Position numbers and translations under genes: made by a program. 19,032 bases of DNA from assembly GCA_021780975.1 (NCBI GenBank), contig JAJXXS010000305.1:1-19032 (forward strand). Reading direction: 5' to 3'. The notes under the pieces were generated by a model. The model was not told the DNA's origin. It worked only from the letters and a program-made list of their open reading frames with translations, and searched no databases. This stretch comes from Pseudomonadota bacterium (GTDB lineage Bacteria; Pseudomonadota; Gammaproteobacteria; Burkholderiales; Thiobacillaceae). This document shows positions 1 to 7,153 of this stretch, one piece after another. Each line of letters opens with the position of its first letter. The stretch's first letter is position 1.

Positions 1-1
1 C

Positions 2-1300
2 AACGGCGGCAAGGGCTACGGCGGCGATGCCACGGGTGGCGCCGGCGGCAGCGGCGGTAATGCGGGCGCCGCGACCGGCGGCGCCGGCGGCAGCGGCGGT
101 AACGGCGGCATGGGCCATGGCGGCTCGGGCGGCTCCGGCGGCAGCGCAGGTAACAGCACCGGCGGCAGCGGCTCGGGCGGCAGTGGCTATGGTGGCGACG
201 GCGGCTCGGGCGGCAACGCTGGCAAGAGCGCTGGCGGCAGCGGCACCGGGGGCATGGGCCATGGCGGCTCGGGCGGTTCCGGTGGCAGCGCCGGGAATAG
301 CAGCGGCGGCAACGGCATGGGCGGCAAGGGCATAGGAGGTGATGGCGGCTCCAGCGGCAGCGCAGGACCAGGCACAGGGGGTGGCAGCGGAACCACAGCT
401 TCCGCGGGCGGGGCCGGTTCCACCGGCGGTGGATCCGGCGCCAATGGCGGGAGCAACAGTTCATCGTCCCAGGCCAATGGCCCAGGCAATGATTCCGCCA
501 CGTCCAACAACTCCACAGGTGCCGGAGGAGCCAGCAACGCCAATGCCGGCAACGCAACTGGCGGTGGCTCCACCGGAACCAGCACGGGTGGCGGTGGCAC
601 CGGTGGCAACAGCGGGGCTGCCGCGGCTGGCGCCACAGGAACGGGTGCGTCTGGCACGGGCGCCACAGCAGCCAGCGCAGGTGGCACCGGCGCGGCCGGC
701 GCGGCTGGCACGGGTGCGACCGGAACTGGCGCCACCGCATCTAGCCAAGGCGGAGCTGGGGCAACCGGCGCCACGGGGACAGGTGCGACCGGAACCGGCG
801 CTACCGCATCTAGCCAAGGCGGCGCGGGCGCAACTGGCGCTACCGGCACCGGCGGTGCTGGCGGCACAGGTGCAGTCGGGGCTGCGGGTACCAGCGCGGG
901 CGGCAACGGCGCGGCGGGTGCGACCGCTACGGCTGGGGCAGGCAACGGCGCGGCTGGCGGTGCTGGCGCGGTGGGTGGGGCAGGCGCCGCTGGCGGCAGC
1001 GCCACCGGCGGTCAGTCCTCCGCCAGCAACACCAACAGCGGCAATGGCGGCAACGGTGGCATGGGCGGCAACGCCACAACGGGCTCTACGCTAGCGACGG
1101 TTACCACCGGTAACGGCGCAAGCGGCGGCAACGGTGGCAGCGCCTTTGGCGGCAACGCCGGGGTGTTCAACGCCTCGAACACCATCAGCGGCGGCAGCCT
1201 TGCCAACTCGGCCGGCATCACCACGGTCAGCCAGAACACCGGCGCCAATGCCTTGATTCAACAAGGCGTCACGGTGCAGGCCAACATGACCCTTCACTAA
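2..1300 (+). CDS. Glycine-rich repetitive secreted protein, Fap-like amyloid candidate (5' partial)
   Basis: The reading frame is open from the left edge to TAA at 1298-1300, so the start, any signal peptide and any leader lie outside the window. The visible 432 residues are dominated by Gly, Ala, Ser, Thr and Asn in GGSGG, GGNGG and GATGTGAT-type patterns, with imperfect 48- and 23-residue repeats. The composition resembles mycobacterial PGRS domains and structural fibre proteins. The last 90 or so residues are less repetitive and end in a QNTGANALIQQ-type motif that also occurs in the next two secreted proteins downstream. From that and from the C39 peptidase nearby I infer an exported structural or fibre subunit in the FapB/FapC role. 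There is no sequence-level proof that it is FapC. A nonspecific glycine-rich adhesin or cell-wall protein is the main alternative. Long open frames on the other frames and strand here are by-products of the GC-rich repeats. Confidence 0.75.
   Translation, partial: NGGKGYGGDATGGAGGSGGNAGAATGGAGGSGGNGGMGHGGSGGSGGSAGNSTGGSGSGGSGYGGDGGSGGNAGKSAGGSGTGGMGHGGSGGSGGSAGNSSGGNGMGGKGIGGDGGSSGSAGPGTGGGSGTTASAGGAGSTGGGSGANGGSNSSSSQANGPGNDSATSNNSTGAGGASNANAGNATGGGSTGTSTGGGGTGGNSGAAAAGATGTGASGTGATAASAGGTGAAGAAGTGATGTGATASSQGGAGATGATGTGATGTGATASSQGGAGATGATGTGGAGGTGAVGAAGTSAGGNGAAGATATAGAGNGAAGGAGAVGGAGAAGGSATGGQSSASNTNSGNGGNGGMGGNATTGSTLATVTTGNGASGGNGGSAFGGNAGVFNASNTISGGSLANSAGITTVSQNTGANALIQQGVTVQANMTLH
107..301 (+). 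repeat. 48-residue (144-bp) repeat in the Gly-rich gene
   Basis: The block starting GGCATGGGCCATGGCGGC at 107 recurs at 251, exactly 144 bp later. Both copies encode GGMGHGGSGGSGGSAGNS followed by T or S. Most differences are at third codon positions, so the protein repeat is being kept while the DNA drifts. Confidence 0.8.
713..850 (+). repeat. Tandem 69-bp (23-residue) repeat, two units
   Basis: Units 713-781 and 782-850 are adjacent and in frame. Each encodes GATGTGATASSQGGAG followed by ATGATGT. The shared stretch ACCGCATCTAGCCAAGGC makes recent duplication clear, and the few differences are mostly synonymous. This second repeat type is Ala/Thr-rich, unlike the Ser/Gly repeats near the left edge. 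Confidence 0.85.
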
Positions 1301-1310
1301 GTCGAGGGTG

Positions 1311-1340
1311 CGGGCCCGGGGTACGCCCCGGGTCTGTTTT
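1311..1340 (+). terminator. GC-rich hairpin with T tract, probable partial terminator
   Basis: CCCGGGG (1315-1321), a TACG loop and CCCCGGG (1326-1332) form a perfect 7-bp stem. It can be extended outward to 1311/1336 with G-U pairs, and TTTT follows at 1337-1340. It lies 10 bases after the stop of the glycine-rich gene and before the ribosome binding site of the next gene. It could end most transcripts after the structural gene and let a fraction read through, or protect the 3' end of the upstream message. The T tract is short, so full termination is not assured. Confidence 0.55.
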
Positions 1341-1371
1341 GCGACCTGCCGACAAGTTGGAGGCAACAACC

Positions 1372-1731
1372 ATGGAAAAGATTCTCGTCCATGCTTTGGC
1401 TAACGGCGTCCTCTTCTGCCTGTTGGTTTCTCTTTCCCCCGCCCTTAGGGCGGACCAACCGGCCGGCGCAGCGCAGCAAGCCAGCACGCTGGGCCCCGCT
1501 CTTCCCGACACAGCACTGGCAGCCCACCGTGGCGGCTATGGGCTGGACATCAACCTGAACAACCTCAATGCCCAGCTATACAGCAACAAGGCCTTGAACA
1601 ATGTCACTGGCGACAACACCGTTACGCAAAGCGCATTCAGCGGCGCGAGCGGCCTCGCAACCGTGGTGCAGAACTCTGGCAACAACGTCATCATTCAGAA
1701 TGCAACCATTCTGAACCTCAAGCTGCAGTAG
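1372..1731 (+). CDS. Small secreted Fap-like protein with double-glycine motif (119 aa)
   Basis: The ATG at 1372 is preceded by GGAGG at 1359-1363 with an 8-base spacer, which favours it over the frame's open extension upstream. Residues 1-27 look like a Sec signal peptide (MEKILV start, hydrophobic core, SPALRA). Residues 44-56 read LPDTALAAHRGGY. The spacing of L(-12), L(-7) and GG matches double-glycine leaders cut by C39 peptidases. The likely mature part is only about 64 residues, Asn-rich with beta-prone stretches. It ends in VVQNSGNNVIIQNATILNL, a motif shared with the FapE-like protein and with the end of the glycine-rich protein. The FapD-like peptidase starts 6 bases downstream, so the two are probably co-transcribed. 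I infer a minor fibre subunit or nucleator. It could equally be a FapA-type helper. Confidence 0.75.
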   Translation: MEKILVHALANGVLFCLLVSLSPALRADQPAGAAQQASTLGPALPDTALAAHRGGYGLDINLNNLNAQLYSNKALNNVTGDNTVTQSAFSGASGLATVVQNSGNNVIIQNATILNLKLQ

Positions 1732-1737
1732 GTTCCC

Positions 1738-2478
1738 ATGTCCAAGCCTGCACGCAGTCAGCTCTTCCAAGCGTTAGCGCTGATGTGGGTGGCAGTGTGG
1801 GCGGTATTAGTGGCGCTCTGCTTTCTGTTTCCGCAGGCTCGGGCAGGGGTCGTCACACTCGCGGGCATGAACGGAGGCACTGCCTCTTATTTCAGGGTCC
1901 ATGTCGCGAGCATCCAGCAGCGCAAATTCGAAACGGTGGTGCATCAGCAATACGACTACAGTTGCGGCTCGGCGGCACTGGCGACCTTGCTGACCTATCA
2001 GTATCAGGATCCCGTCACCGAGGCGGCGGTATTCAAGTCCATGTGGGATCGCGGCGACCAGGCCAAGATCCGTAAGGAGGGATTTTCCCTTCTGGACATC
2101 AAGGACTATCTTGAGAACCACGGCTACCAGGCCAATGGCTACGAGGCTTCCTTGGAAAAATTGGCCCAGGTAGGCGTTCCGGCCATCGTCCTCATCAAGG
2201 ACAACGGCTACAACCATTTCGTGGTCATCAAGGGCATCGAAAATGGCCAGGTGCTGGTGGGAGATCCCTCCATGGGCCTGCGCACCATCCCCATCGCAGT
2301 GTTCGAAAAGATGTGGCCCAACCGCATCGTTTTCGTCATAGACAACGAAAGCAACCGTGCGATGTTCAACGGCAAGCGCGATTGGGGTTTGCAGCCCCTT
2401 GCGCCCCTAGGACTCGCCATGGGCGCAAACAACCTGGCAAACGTCACGCTGCTGCGCCCTGGGTTGGATCAGTTCTAA
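1738..2478 (+). CDS. C39 family cysteine peptidase, FapD-like
   Basis: The 246-residue product has an N-terminal hydrophobic segment (about residues 13-32) that would act as a signal peptide or membrane anchor, so the enzyme should face the periplasm. A C39 papain-like domain follows. QQYDYSCGSAAL contains the oxyanion-hole Gln and catalytic Cys76. GYNHFVVIKG gives catalytic His160. VGDPSMG gives Asp176. There is no ABC transporter or permease attached, unlike bacteriocin-exporter C39 domains. In Pseudomonas fap operons a stand-alone C39 protein (FapD) sits beside the fibre subunits and is thought to process them. The flanking genes here encode two secreted proteins with double-glycine motifs, which are the obvious substrates. 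The start follows the previous stop by 6 bases with only a weak AGG upstream, consistent with translational coupling. Confidence 0.9.
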   Translation: MSKPARSQLFQALALMWVAVWAVLVALCFLFPQARAGVVTLAGMNGGTASYFRVHVASIQQRKFETVVHQQYDYSCGSAALATLLTYQYQDPVTEAAVFKSMWDRGDQAKIRKEGFSLLDIKDYLENHGYQANGYEASLEKLAQVGVPAIVLIKDNGYNHFVVIKGIENGQVLVGDPSMGLRTIPIAVFEKMWPNRIVFVIDNESNRAMFNGKRDWGLQPLAPLGLAMGANNLANVTLLRPGLDQF

Positions 2479-2490
2479 GGAGCCATAGAA

Positions 2491-3105
2491 ATGCAACCCT
2501 CAAAAATAGGCCGGGCTGTCGTGGCCCTGCTCGTCGGCACGATGCCCATCAGCCATGCGCTGGCTGACATTCCCATGGGCAACCCCTTTGGCGACTGCCG
2601 CATCGTGAGCAACAATCAACTGGCGAAGATGCGCGGCGGCTTTTCCATCAACACGGGGACGGCACAGTTGGACGTGGCTTTCGCCATCGAGCGGGTCACC
2701 TCCATCAATGGTCAGTTGCAGGTGCTGACGCAGTTGAACATCCCGTCGGTCGTGGCGGTGGCACAGGCCCAAGCGCAGGCAGCGGTGGCCGCCAGCCTGA
2801 GCCGATTGCAAATTTCGCAGAATGGAAGCGGCGCCACCCTGACCATCTCGGGCCCTTCCAACACCCAACGCAGTTCCGGCACCTTCAATCCCGTGCAAGT
2901 GGTGCAGAACGGGCCGGGAAACAGCTTCTCCCTGCCCGCAGGAAGCAACCCTTCCCAGTTCATGACGGTGATACAGAACAGTCTGGACAACCAGACCATA
3001 CGCAACGCCACGGTCATCAATGCGACCGTGACCAACCTTGGCTTGCTGCGCGCCTTGAACGCAACGCGCCTGATCAATCAGGGCATCAGAAATTCGCTGC
3101 GTTAG
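2491..3105 (+). CDS. FapE-like secreted protein with double-glycine motif and QN repeats
   Basis: The ATG at 2491 has AAGGAG at 2477-2482, overlapping the stop of the peptidase gene, with an 8-base spacer. Residues 1-25 form a Sec signal peptide ending SHALA. Residues 39-51 read VSNNQLAKMRGGF, with the spacing of a C39 double-glycine leader, so a second cut after Gly50 is plausible. Three QN motifs follow: LQISQNGSGATLTI (106-119), VQVVQNGPGNSFSL (135-148) and MTVIQNSLDNQTI (158-170). A tail then carries NATVINATVTNLGLL. This layout agrees with what I remember of FapE, a minor component of Pseudomonas amyloid fibres. Residue 36 is the only Cys. The gene ends 10 bp from the convergent FapF-like gene. 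I am fairly sure of the family and less sure of the role. Confidence 0.8.
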   Translation: MQPSKIGRAVVALLVGTMPISHALADIPMGNPFGDCRIVSNNQLAKMRGGFSINTGTAQLDVAFAIERVTSINGQLQVLTQLNIPSVVAVAQAQAQAAVAASLSRLQISQNGSGATLTISGPSNTQRSSGTFNPVQVVQNGPGNSFSLPAGSNPSQFMTVIQNSLDNQTIRNATVINATVTNLGLLRALNATRLINQGIRNSLR

Positions 3106-3115
3106 GCGACGGCTT

Positions 3116-4393
3116 TCAGAAGGTCATGGGAACGCGCAACGTCACCTGCACATCCGGCGCGTAGCGCGTCACCCCCACGCCCAGGGTGAGGTTGATGTTG
3201 GTGGTGGGATTGAGCTGATAGGCGTAGCCGAACAACAGGGTTCCCAGTTCGCTCGTCAGCGAGCCCGGCATGTCCTGGCCATTCTGCTGGACCGGGGCCA
3301 CCACCGTATGCTCGTAGCCGATGCTGAATGAGGTCTTGTCATTCAGCGACATGCCCATGCCGAAGTTGAAACCGTAGGCATTGCCCGGATCGATTTCGCC
3401 CCAGCCGTTGCCGACATTGCGCTTGAAATTCCATATGTAGTTTATGCCGCCGAAGAACACCGCGGGGTCGGAAGGATAGATCGCGGTGAGGCTAGGCTGG
3501 ATGCTGTAGAAACCCGAGCCAGTAGGAAGAGTTGCTTGCAGTGCCGCATTGCTCCCTGACAACACCGTGTAGGGCACCGAAAACGGGTCTTTGCCGGTGC
3601 GGGTCTTGAAGTTCAGGCCGCCGATATAGTAGGGCTGGTTAGGCCCGCCTGCGTTGAACTGGTAGCGCGCGCCGAGTTCCACGTCGCCAATGCCTCGCCC
3701 ATTTGCGCTGAACAGACTTTCCACCCCGTTGGGTACCCCATAGGGCCGCGCCTCGGTGCTTTGGCTGCGGTAGACGTAGGGAATCTTCGCGTCCAGTTCC
3801 AGGCGGTTGGTGAGTCCGTAGCGTCCCGTCAGCGCAGCCACGAAGGTGTCGCTGTTGACAGTCTGTATGTCGATGAGGCCGATGACGACCGCGGGGACGA
3901 TGGTGTATCCCACCAAACCCACCTGGTAGTTCGACGAATAGGAAAACTGCAGCGACGGCTCCAGCACCAGCTTGCCGCGCGGCGTCAGCACGCCCGGCTG
4001 TTCCAGGATGGGGGCCACCGCCTGAGCCGGAGCCGGCGCTTCCGTAGGCGCCTGCCCCACCGGTTGCTCGGCGGCAGGTGCCTCGGTTTGCGCCCCTTCC
4101 CGGGAGGCAGCGGGTTGGGGTCCACCGAGCTGCGCCCTCAACGCATCCAGGCGTCGCCGGGTTTCCTGCAGCGACCGCTTCTGCTCGTCGAGCCGCTTTT
4201 CGGCGTCGCGCAAGGCCTGCTGCTGCGCCGCCAGTTGGCTTTGCTCCTCATCCAGTTGCTGCCTCAACTGATCTATGCCTGGGCCCTGGTTCTGCAATGG
4301 CGGCCCAACATCCTGCGCGCAGGCGGGTTGCCCCAGCACCACGCTGCCGACCAGGCCGCCACAGGCAAGGATTTTTCTCGGCTTCGTCAACAT
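3116..4393 (-). CDS. FapF-like outer-membrane beta-barrel transporter with coiled coil
   Basis: The 425-residue product has a signal peptide (1-26, cut near ACAQ). An uninterrupted coiled coil follows at about 38-89, rich in Q, E, R and L. A Pro/Ala/Glu linker spans about 91-134. The beta-barrel then begins with GVLTPRGKLVLEPSLQFSYS and includes RYGLTNRLELDAKIPYVYR, ending in a terminal Phe as outer-membrane proteins do. This is the layout of FapF, the trimeric pore that exports Fap subunits across the outer membrane. In Pseudomonas fapF is the last gene of a one-way operon. Here it faces the secreted-protein genes and follows the sigma-54 regulator by 53 bp on the same strand. The minus-strand start is preceded by a G-run (TGGGGGGGCACA). 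A general transporter of the same barrel superfamily is the alternative, but the neighbours argue for FapF function. Confidence 0.85.
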   Translation of the reverse strand: MLTKPRKILACGGLVGSVVLGQPACAQDVGPPLQNQGPGIDQLRQQLDEEQSQLAAQQQALRDAEKRLDEQKRSLQETRRRLDALRAQLGGPQPAASREGAQTEAPAAEQPVGQAPTEAPAPAQAVAPILEQPGVLTPRGKLVLEPSLQFSYSSNYQVGLVGYTIVPAVVIGLIDIQTVNSDTFVAALTGRYGLTNRLELDAKIPYVYRSQSTEARPYGVPNGVESLFSANGRGIGDVELGARYQFNAGGPNQPYYIGGLNFKTRTGKDPFSVPYTVLSGSNAALQATLPTGSGFYSIQPSLTAIYPSDPAVFFGGINYIWNFKRNVGNGWGEIDPGNAYGFNFGMGMSLNDKTSFSIGYEHTVVAPVQQNGQDMPGSLTSELGTLLFGYAYQLNPTTNINLTLGVGVTRYAPDVQVTLRVPMTF

Positions 4394-4446
4394 TGTGCCC
4401 CCCCATTGTCAGGAATGCGGTGTTCGCGCCACGGCGCCAGATAGCG

Positions 4447-5838
4447 TCAACTGCAGGACAAATGAAACTTGCTCATCAGCCGATACAACGTGATGCGGGA
4501 AACCCCCAACTGCCGGGCTGCTTCGGAAACGTTGTCGTTGTTGCTTCGCAGGGCGCCGCGTATGGCCTCCACTTCGGCCCTGGTTCTTGCGTGCGCCAGC
4601 GTCGTCGCTTCCCGCCTGATGGTGCGCTTTTCGAGACCGAGATCCGCCACCGTCACGAGGCGATTTTCGCCCATCACGACGGCACGCTGGACTCGATTGA
4701 TGAGTTCCCTGACGTTGCCCGGCCAGTGGTGTTGGCGCATGACCTGCAGAGCCTCCTGGCTGAACCCCCTTGCCCGCAGGTTTTTCTCGCGCACGAATCG
4801 ATCGAAATAAGTATGCGCCAGCAGCTCGATATCCCCTTCCCGCTCGCGCAATGGCGGCATCCGCAAATGCAGCACGTTGAGGCGGTAATAGAGATCCTCC
4901 CGGAACCGCCCCTCATGTACCGCCTTTTCCAGGTCCACATGCGTCGCGGCGATCACGCGCACACGTACCGTAATCTTCTGGCTGGAGCCGACGCGCTCGA
5001 TGCACCTGTCCTCCAGAAAGCGCAAGAGATTGACCTGCAGTTCCAGCGGGAGGTCGCCAATCTCGTCGAGGAAGATGGTGCCGTCCTGTGCCGCCTCGAT
5101 GCGGCCGATCTTGCGTTGATGCGCGCCGGTGAAGGCACCTTTTTCATGGCCGAAGAGCTCGGACTGGATCAGATGGGTAGGCAGGGCGCCGCAATTGACC
5201 GCGACAAAGGGCCCTTCCCGTCGCACCGACAGATCGTGGATCGCATGCGCCGCAAGCTCCTTTCCCGTCCCGCTTTCGCCGGTGATCAGCACAGCCGCAT
5301 CCACACGCGGAATTTTCAGCAGGTCGCGATACATCTGGCGCATGACGGAACTGGCGCCCACCATATTGAAGCGGCCCAGTTCATCCTCCCCGGGGGGCAG
5401 CGCCTCGCGCAGCAGCGCTTTGCCATAAGCATGGCCCAGGCAGATGGACAGCCGCTCCTGATCGATCGGCAGGCTGTGATGGTCGTAGAACACGCCGGCC
5501 AGGAGGCGCGCAAAACCCGGCATTTCCAGACAGGGGCGCGACACCAGCGCGATCCATTCCATGGTGGGGCTTTCCAGGATGACCTCCTCCATGTCCCGCA
5601 AGCTTCTGCTGGTAGGAGTATCGATGAGGGCCAAGCCGACGCGCGGTGATCGATCGCGCAGAATGTCCCGCGCCGTCTGCATGCTGGAGGCGGTGAAGAT
5701 GCCCCACTCGGGCAGGGCATCAACCACTCCCCACAATGTCGTCGGATCGGTCTTGGGCGTCAGCACCAGGACATGCCGATCCTTCACCGCCGAGGGCACA
5801 GGATTCAGACGGTCCGTCTCCTCAAAATGTTCGTTCAA
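4447..5838 (-). CDS. VpsR/NtrC-type sigma-54-dependent transcriptional activator
   Basis: Numbering below counts from the in-frame ATG at 5985. An N-terminal VpsR-like receiver-type domain (about 70-190) is followed by an AAA+ domain with Walker A GESGTGKE (236-243), the sigma-54 contact loop GAFTGA (283-288) and Walker [10 protein letters not shown] (303-311). A Fis-type helix-turn-helix lies near 480-506. I prefer the TTG at 5838 (residue 50) as start, giving 463 residues. It has GGGGAG five bases upstream, whereas the ATG has no ribosome site and its 49 codons lose the GC bias at third positions. The N domain resembles VpsR, a biofilm regulator that responds to cyclic di-GMP. The intact GAFTGA suggests true sigma-54 activation here. 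Lying 53 bp upstream of the FapF-like gene, it is likely the local regulator of the fibre system. Its target promoters are not visible. Confidence 0.9.
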   Translation of the reverse strand: MNEHFEETDRLNPVPSAVKDRHVLVLTPKTDPTTLWGVVDALPEWGIFTASSMQTARDILRDRSPRVGLALIDTPTSRSLRDMEEVILESPTMEWIALVSRPCLEMPGFARLLAGVFYDHHSLPIDQERLSICLGHAYGKALLREALPPGEDELGRFNMVGASSVMRQMYRDLLKIPRVDAAVLITGESGTGKELAAHAIHDLSVRREGPFVAVNCGALPTHLIQSELFGHEKGAFTGAHQRKIGRIEAAQDGTIFLDEIGDLPLELQVNLLRFLEDRCIERVGSSQKITVRVRVIAATHVDLEKAVHEGRFREDLYYRLNVLHLRMPPLREREGDIELLAHTYFDRFVREKNLRARGFSQEALQVMRQHHWPGNVRELINRVQRAVVMGENRLVTVADLGLEKRTIRREATTLAHARTRAEVEAIRGALRSNNDNVSEAARQLGVSRITLYRLMSKFHLSCS

Positions 5839-6112
5839 GCGAACTCCCCAACGCACCAGCCTTTCTTCGCCAACCGCGAGGAGGTACCGAGCGTCAATTA
5901 CCGAGGCAGCAGCTTTCAAACCAAGGCCAGGGTACACGTCGTCAGTGGCGTTTTGCGTAACAGGGCCTTTCCAACAATATGGCATGCCAACGCCAAATAC
6001 AAAGCAAAAACGGCTAATTCATTTGTGGAAATTCTGTGACCCCCGATCGCCAGACCATTATTAACAGTTTCTTCAGAAACGGAACCCGCCATAGGTAATA
6101 GATCGGGAATTT
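5839..6112. other. Intergenic region upstream of the regulator
   Basis: These 274 bases separate the TMEM175-type gene from the preferred start of the regulator. The region is less GC-rich than its surroundings. It contains GTTTCTTCAGAAAC (6067-6080), a small inverted repeat, and GGCATGCC (5981-5988). I found no convincing sigma-54 or sigma-70 promoter: TGGCATG near 5987 on the minus strand has a TTG at the wrong spacing. If the regulator starts at 5985 instead, the spacer is 127 bases. Confidence 0.5.
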
Positions 6113-6697
6113 TCAGATGTCCCTGCCCGCAAGCACGTGCTCGATGCGTCGGTCGGGGACCAGCCAGATAAGCGCCACCAGGACATACAGCGCCTGCGCG
6201 AGCCATTGCGACCAGAAGGCTGTGGCGATCGCGAGCAGGTATATGGCAGGCGAAGCCTTGCCCTTCCAGTCGCTGCCGACCGCGCGCCGCAGCAGTGATT
6301 CGCGGCCCTGCGAAGCGATGATGAGCGTCTGCAGCACCCAGTACGCAATCGCGGCCATGAACAGCACCACCCCGTAAATGGCAGTGGGCGCAGCAGCGAA
6401 GTGATTCTCTCCCATCCAGGCGGTGGCAAAGGGAAACAGCGACAGCCAGAACAGCAGGTGCAGGTTGGCCCACAGCATCGGGCCCGTGGCATGACGCACG
6501 GTGTGCAGCATGTGGTGATGGTTGTTCCAGTAGATGCCGACGTACACGAAGCTCAGCACATAGCTCAGGAACACGGGGACGAGTGGCGCCAGTGCATCCA
6601 GACTTTCGCCGTGCGGTACCTTCAATTCCAGCACCATGATGGTGATGATGATGGCGATCACGCCGTCGCTGAATGCTTCCAGCCGTCCCTTATCCAT
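6113..6697 (-). CDS. TMEM175 family (DUF1211) integral membrane protein, putative K+ channel
   Basis: The 194-residue protein opens with RLEAFSDGVIAIIITIMVLE, the FSDGV signature of the first membrane helix in TMEM175 channels. About five further hydrophobic segments follow, including one after YVGIYWNNHHHML and two C-terminal helices. Bacterial members have six helices and assemble as tetramers conducting potassium or other monovalent cations. Length and helix count fit the bacterial form. The start has GAGGGG five bases upstream. The DUF3175 gene ends 9 bp upstream, and this ribosome site overlaps its last codons, so the two are probably one transcript. No selectivity can be claimed from sequence alone. 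Confidence 0.9.
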   Translation of the reverse strand: MDKGRLEAFSDGVIAIIITIMVLELKVPHGESLDALAPLVPVFLSYVLSFVYVGIYWNNHHHMLHTVRHATGPMLWANLHLLFWLSLFPFATAWMGENHFAAAPTAIYGVVLFMAAIAYWVLQTLIIASQGRESLLRRAVGSDWKGKASPAIYLLAIATAFWSQWLAQALYVLVALIWLVPDRRIEHVLAGRDI

Positions 6698-6706
6698 GGC
6701 TTCCCC

Positions 6707-7009
6707 TCATGGGCGCGGCTGCCGGCGGGGCTTGCCGTACAGGTCGCGCAGTTCGTCCTTGGCCGCTTCCAGCCTGGCCCGATCAGCTTCAGGGAGGTTC
6801 GACCCGGCACGGTTGATGTAGAACACCAGCATCGACATGGCCGAACGGAACGGCCCGGATTTCCTGCGCCGGCTGCATTCGGCCGAACGCTGCAGCGACA
6901 GCGCGATCTCCCGCGGTTTGTCCAGCGTGAACACGCCGGGCTCCAGATCCAGCGCGTTGCTGCGCCGCGTCACCTGCCGCGACCAGCGCTCCTTCTTCGG
7001 CTCGCCCAT
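6707..7009 (-). CDS. DUF3175 domain-containing protein
   Basis: The 100-residue product contains RWSRQVTRRSNALDLEPGVF, then RSAECSRRRKSGPFRSAMSM and a C-terminal helical LEAAKDELRDLYG, which I recognise as the DUF3175 pattern. Function is unknown. The protein is basic, with no signal peptide or membrane segment, so it is probably cytoplasmic. I chose the ATG at 7009 because GGAGCGGAAG lies directly upstream. The frame is open to an ATG at 7063, but those 18 residues are low-complexity and have no ribosome site. It is the first gene of a pair with the TMEM175-type channel, and it is divergent from the DUF2173 gene across a 144-bp spacer. Confidence 0.8.
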   Translation of the reverse strand: MGEPKKERWSRQVTRRSNALDLEPGVFTLDKPREIALSLQRSAECSRRRKSGPFRSAMSMLVFYINRAGSNLPEADRARLEAAKDELRDLYGKPRRQPRP

Positions 7010-7153
7010 GCTTCCGCTCCCGACGCCAGGATCAGCCGCCGCGCCGGCGATCCACCCCGACAAGAATCATCTCACGGCCCCCCGGCGACTGCATTTCCGC
7101 TCGCTTCTCTTTCCGCCTGCACCGCCTACCATGCAAGCATGGAGGAAGAGATC

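Noticed and set aside
187..1094. Long open frames on the minus strand and other plus frames inside the glycine-rich gene (Pro/Ala-rich and Arg/Ala-rich products)
   Set aside because: They are low-complexity by-products of GC-rich glycine codons; the repeat structure with silent third-position changes fits only the glycine frame.
4078..5649. A 523-codon plus-strand open frame
   Set aside because: It is antisense to the start of the FapF-like gene and to the sigma-54 activator, both of which have clear domain motifs; its own product shows no recognisable domain.
5970..6010. Possible sigma-54 promoter (TGGCATG then TTG) before the regulator
   Set aside because: The spacing between the GG and GC elements is off by one and the -12 element lacks its C.
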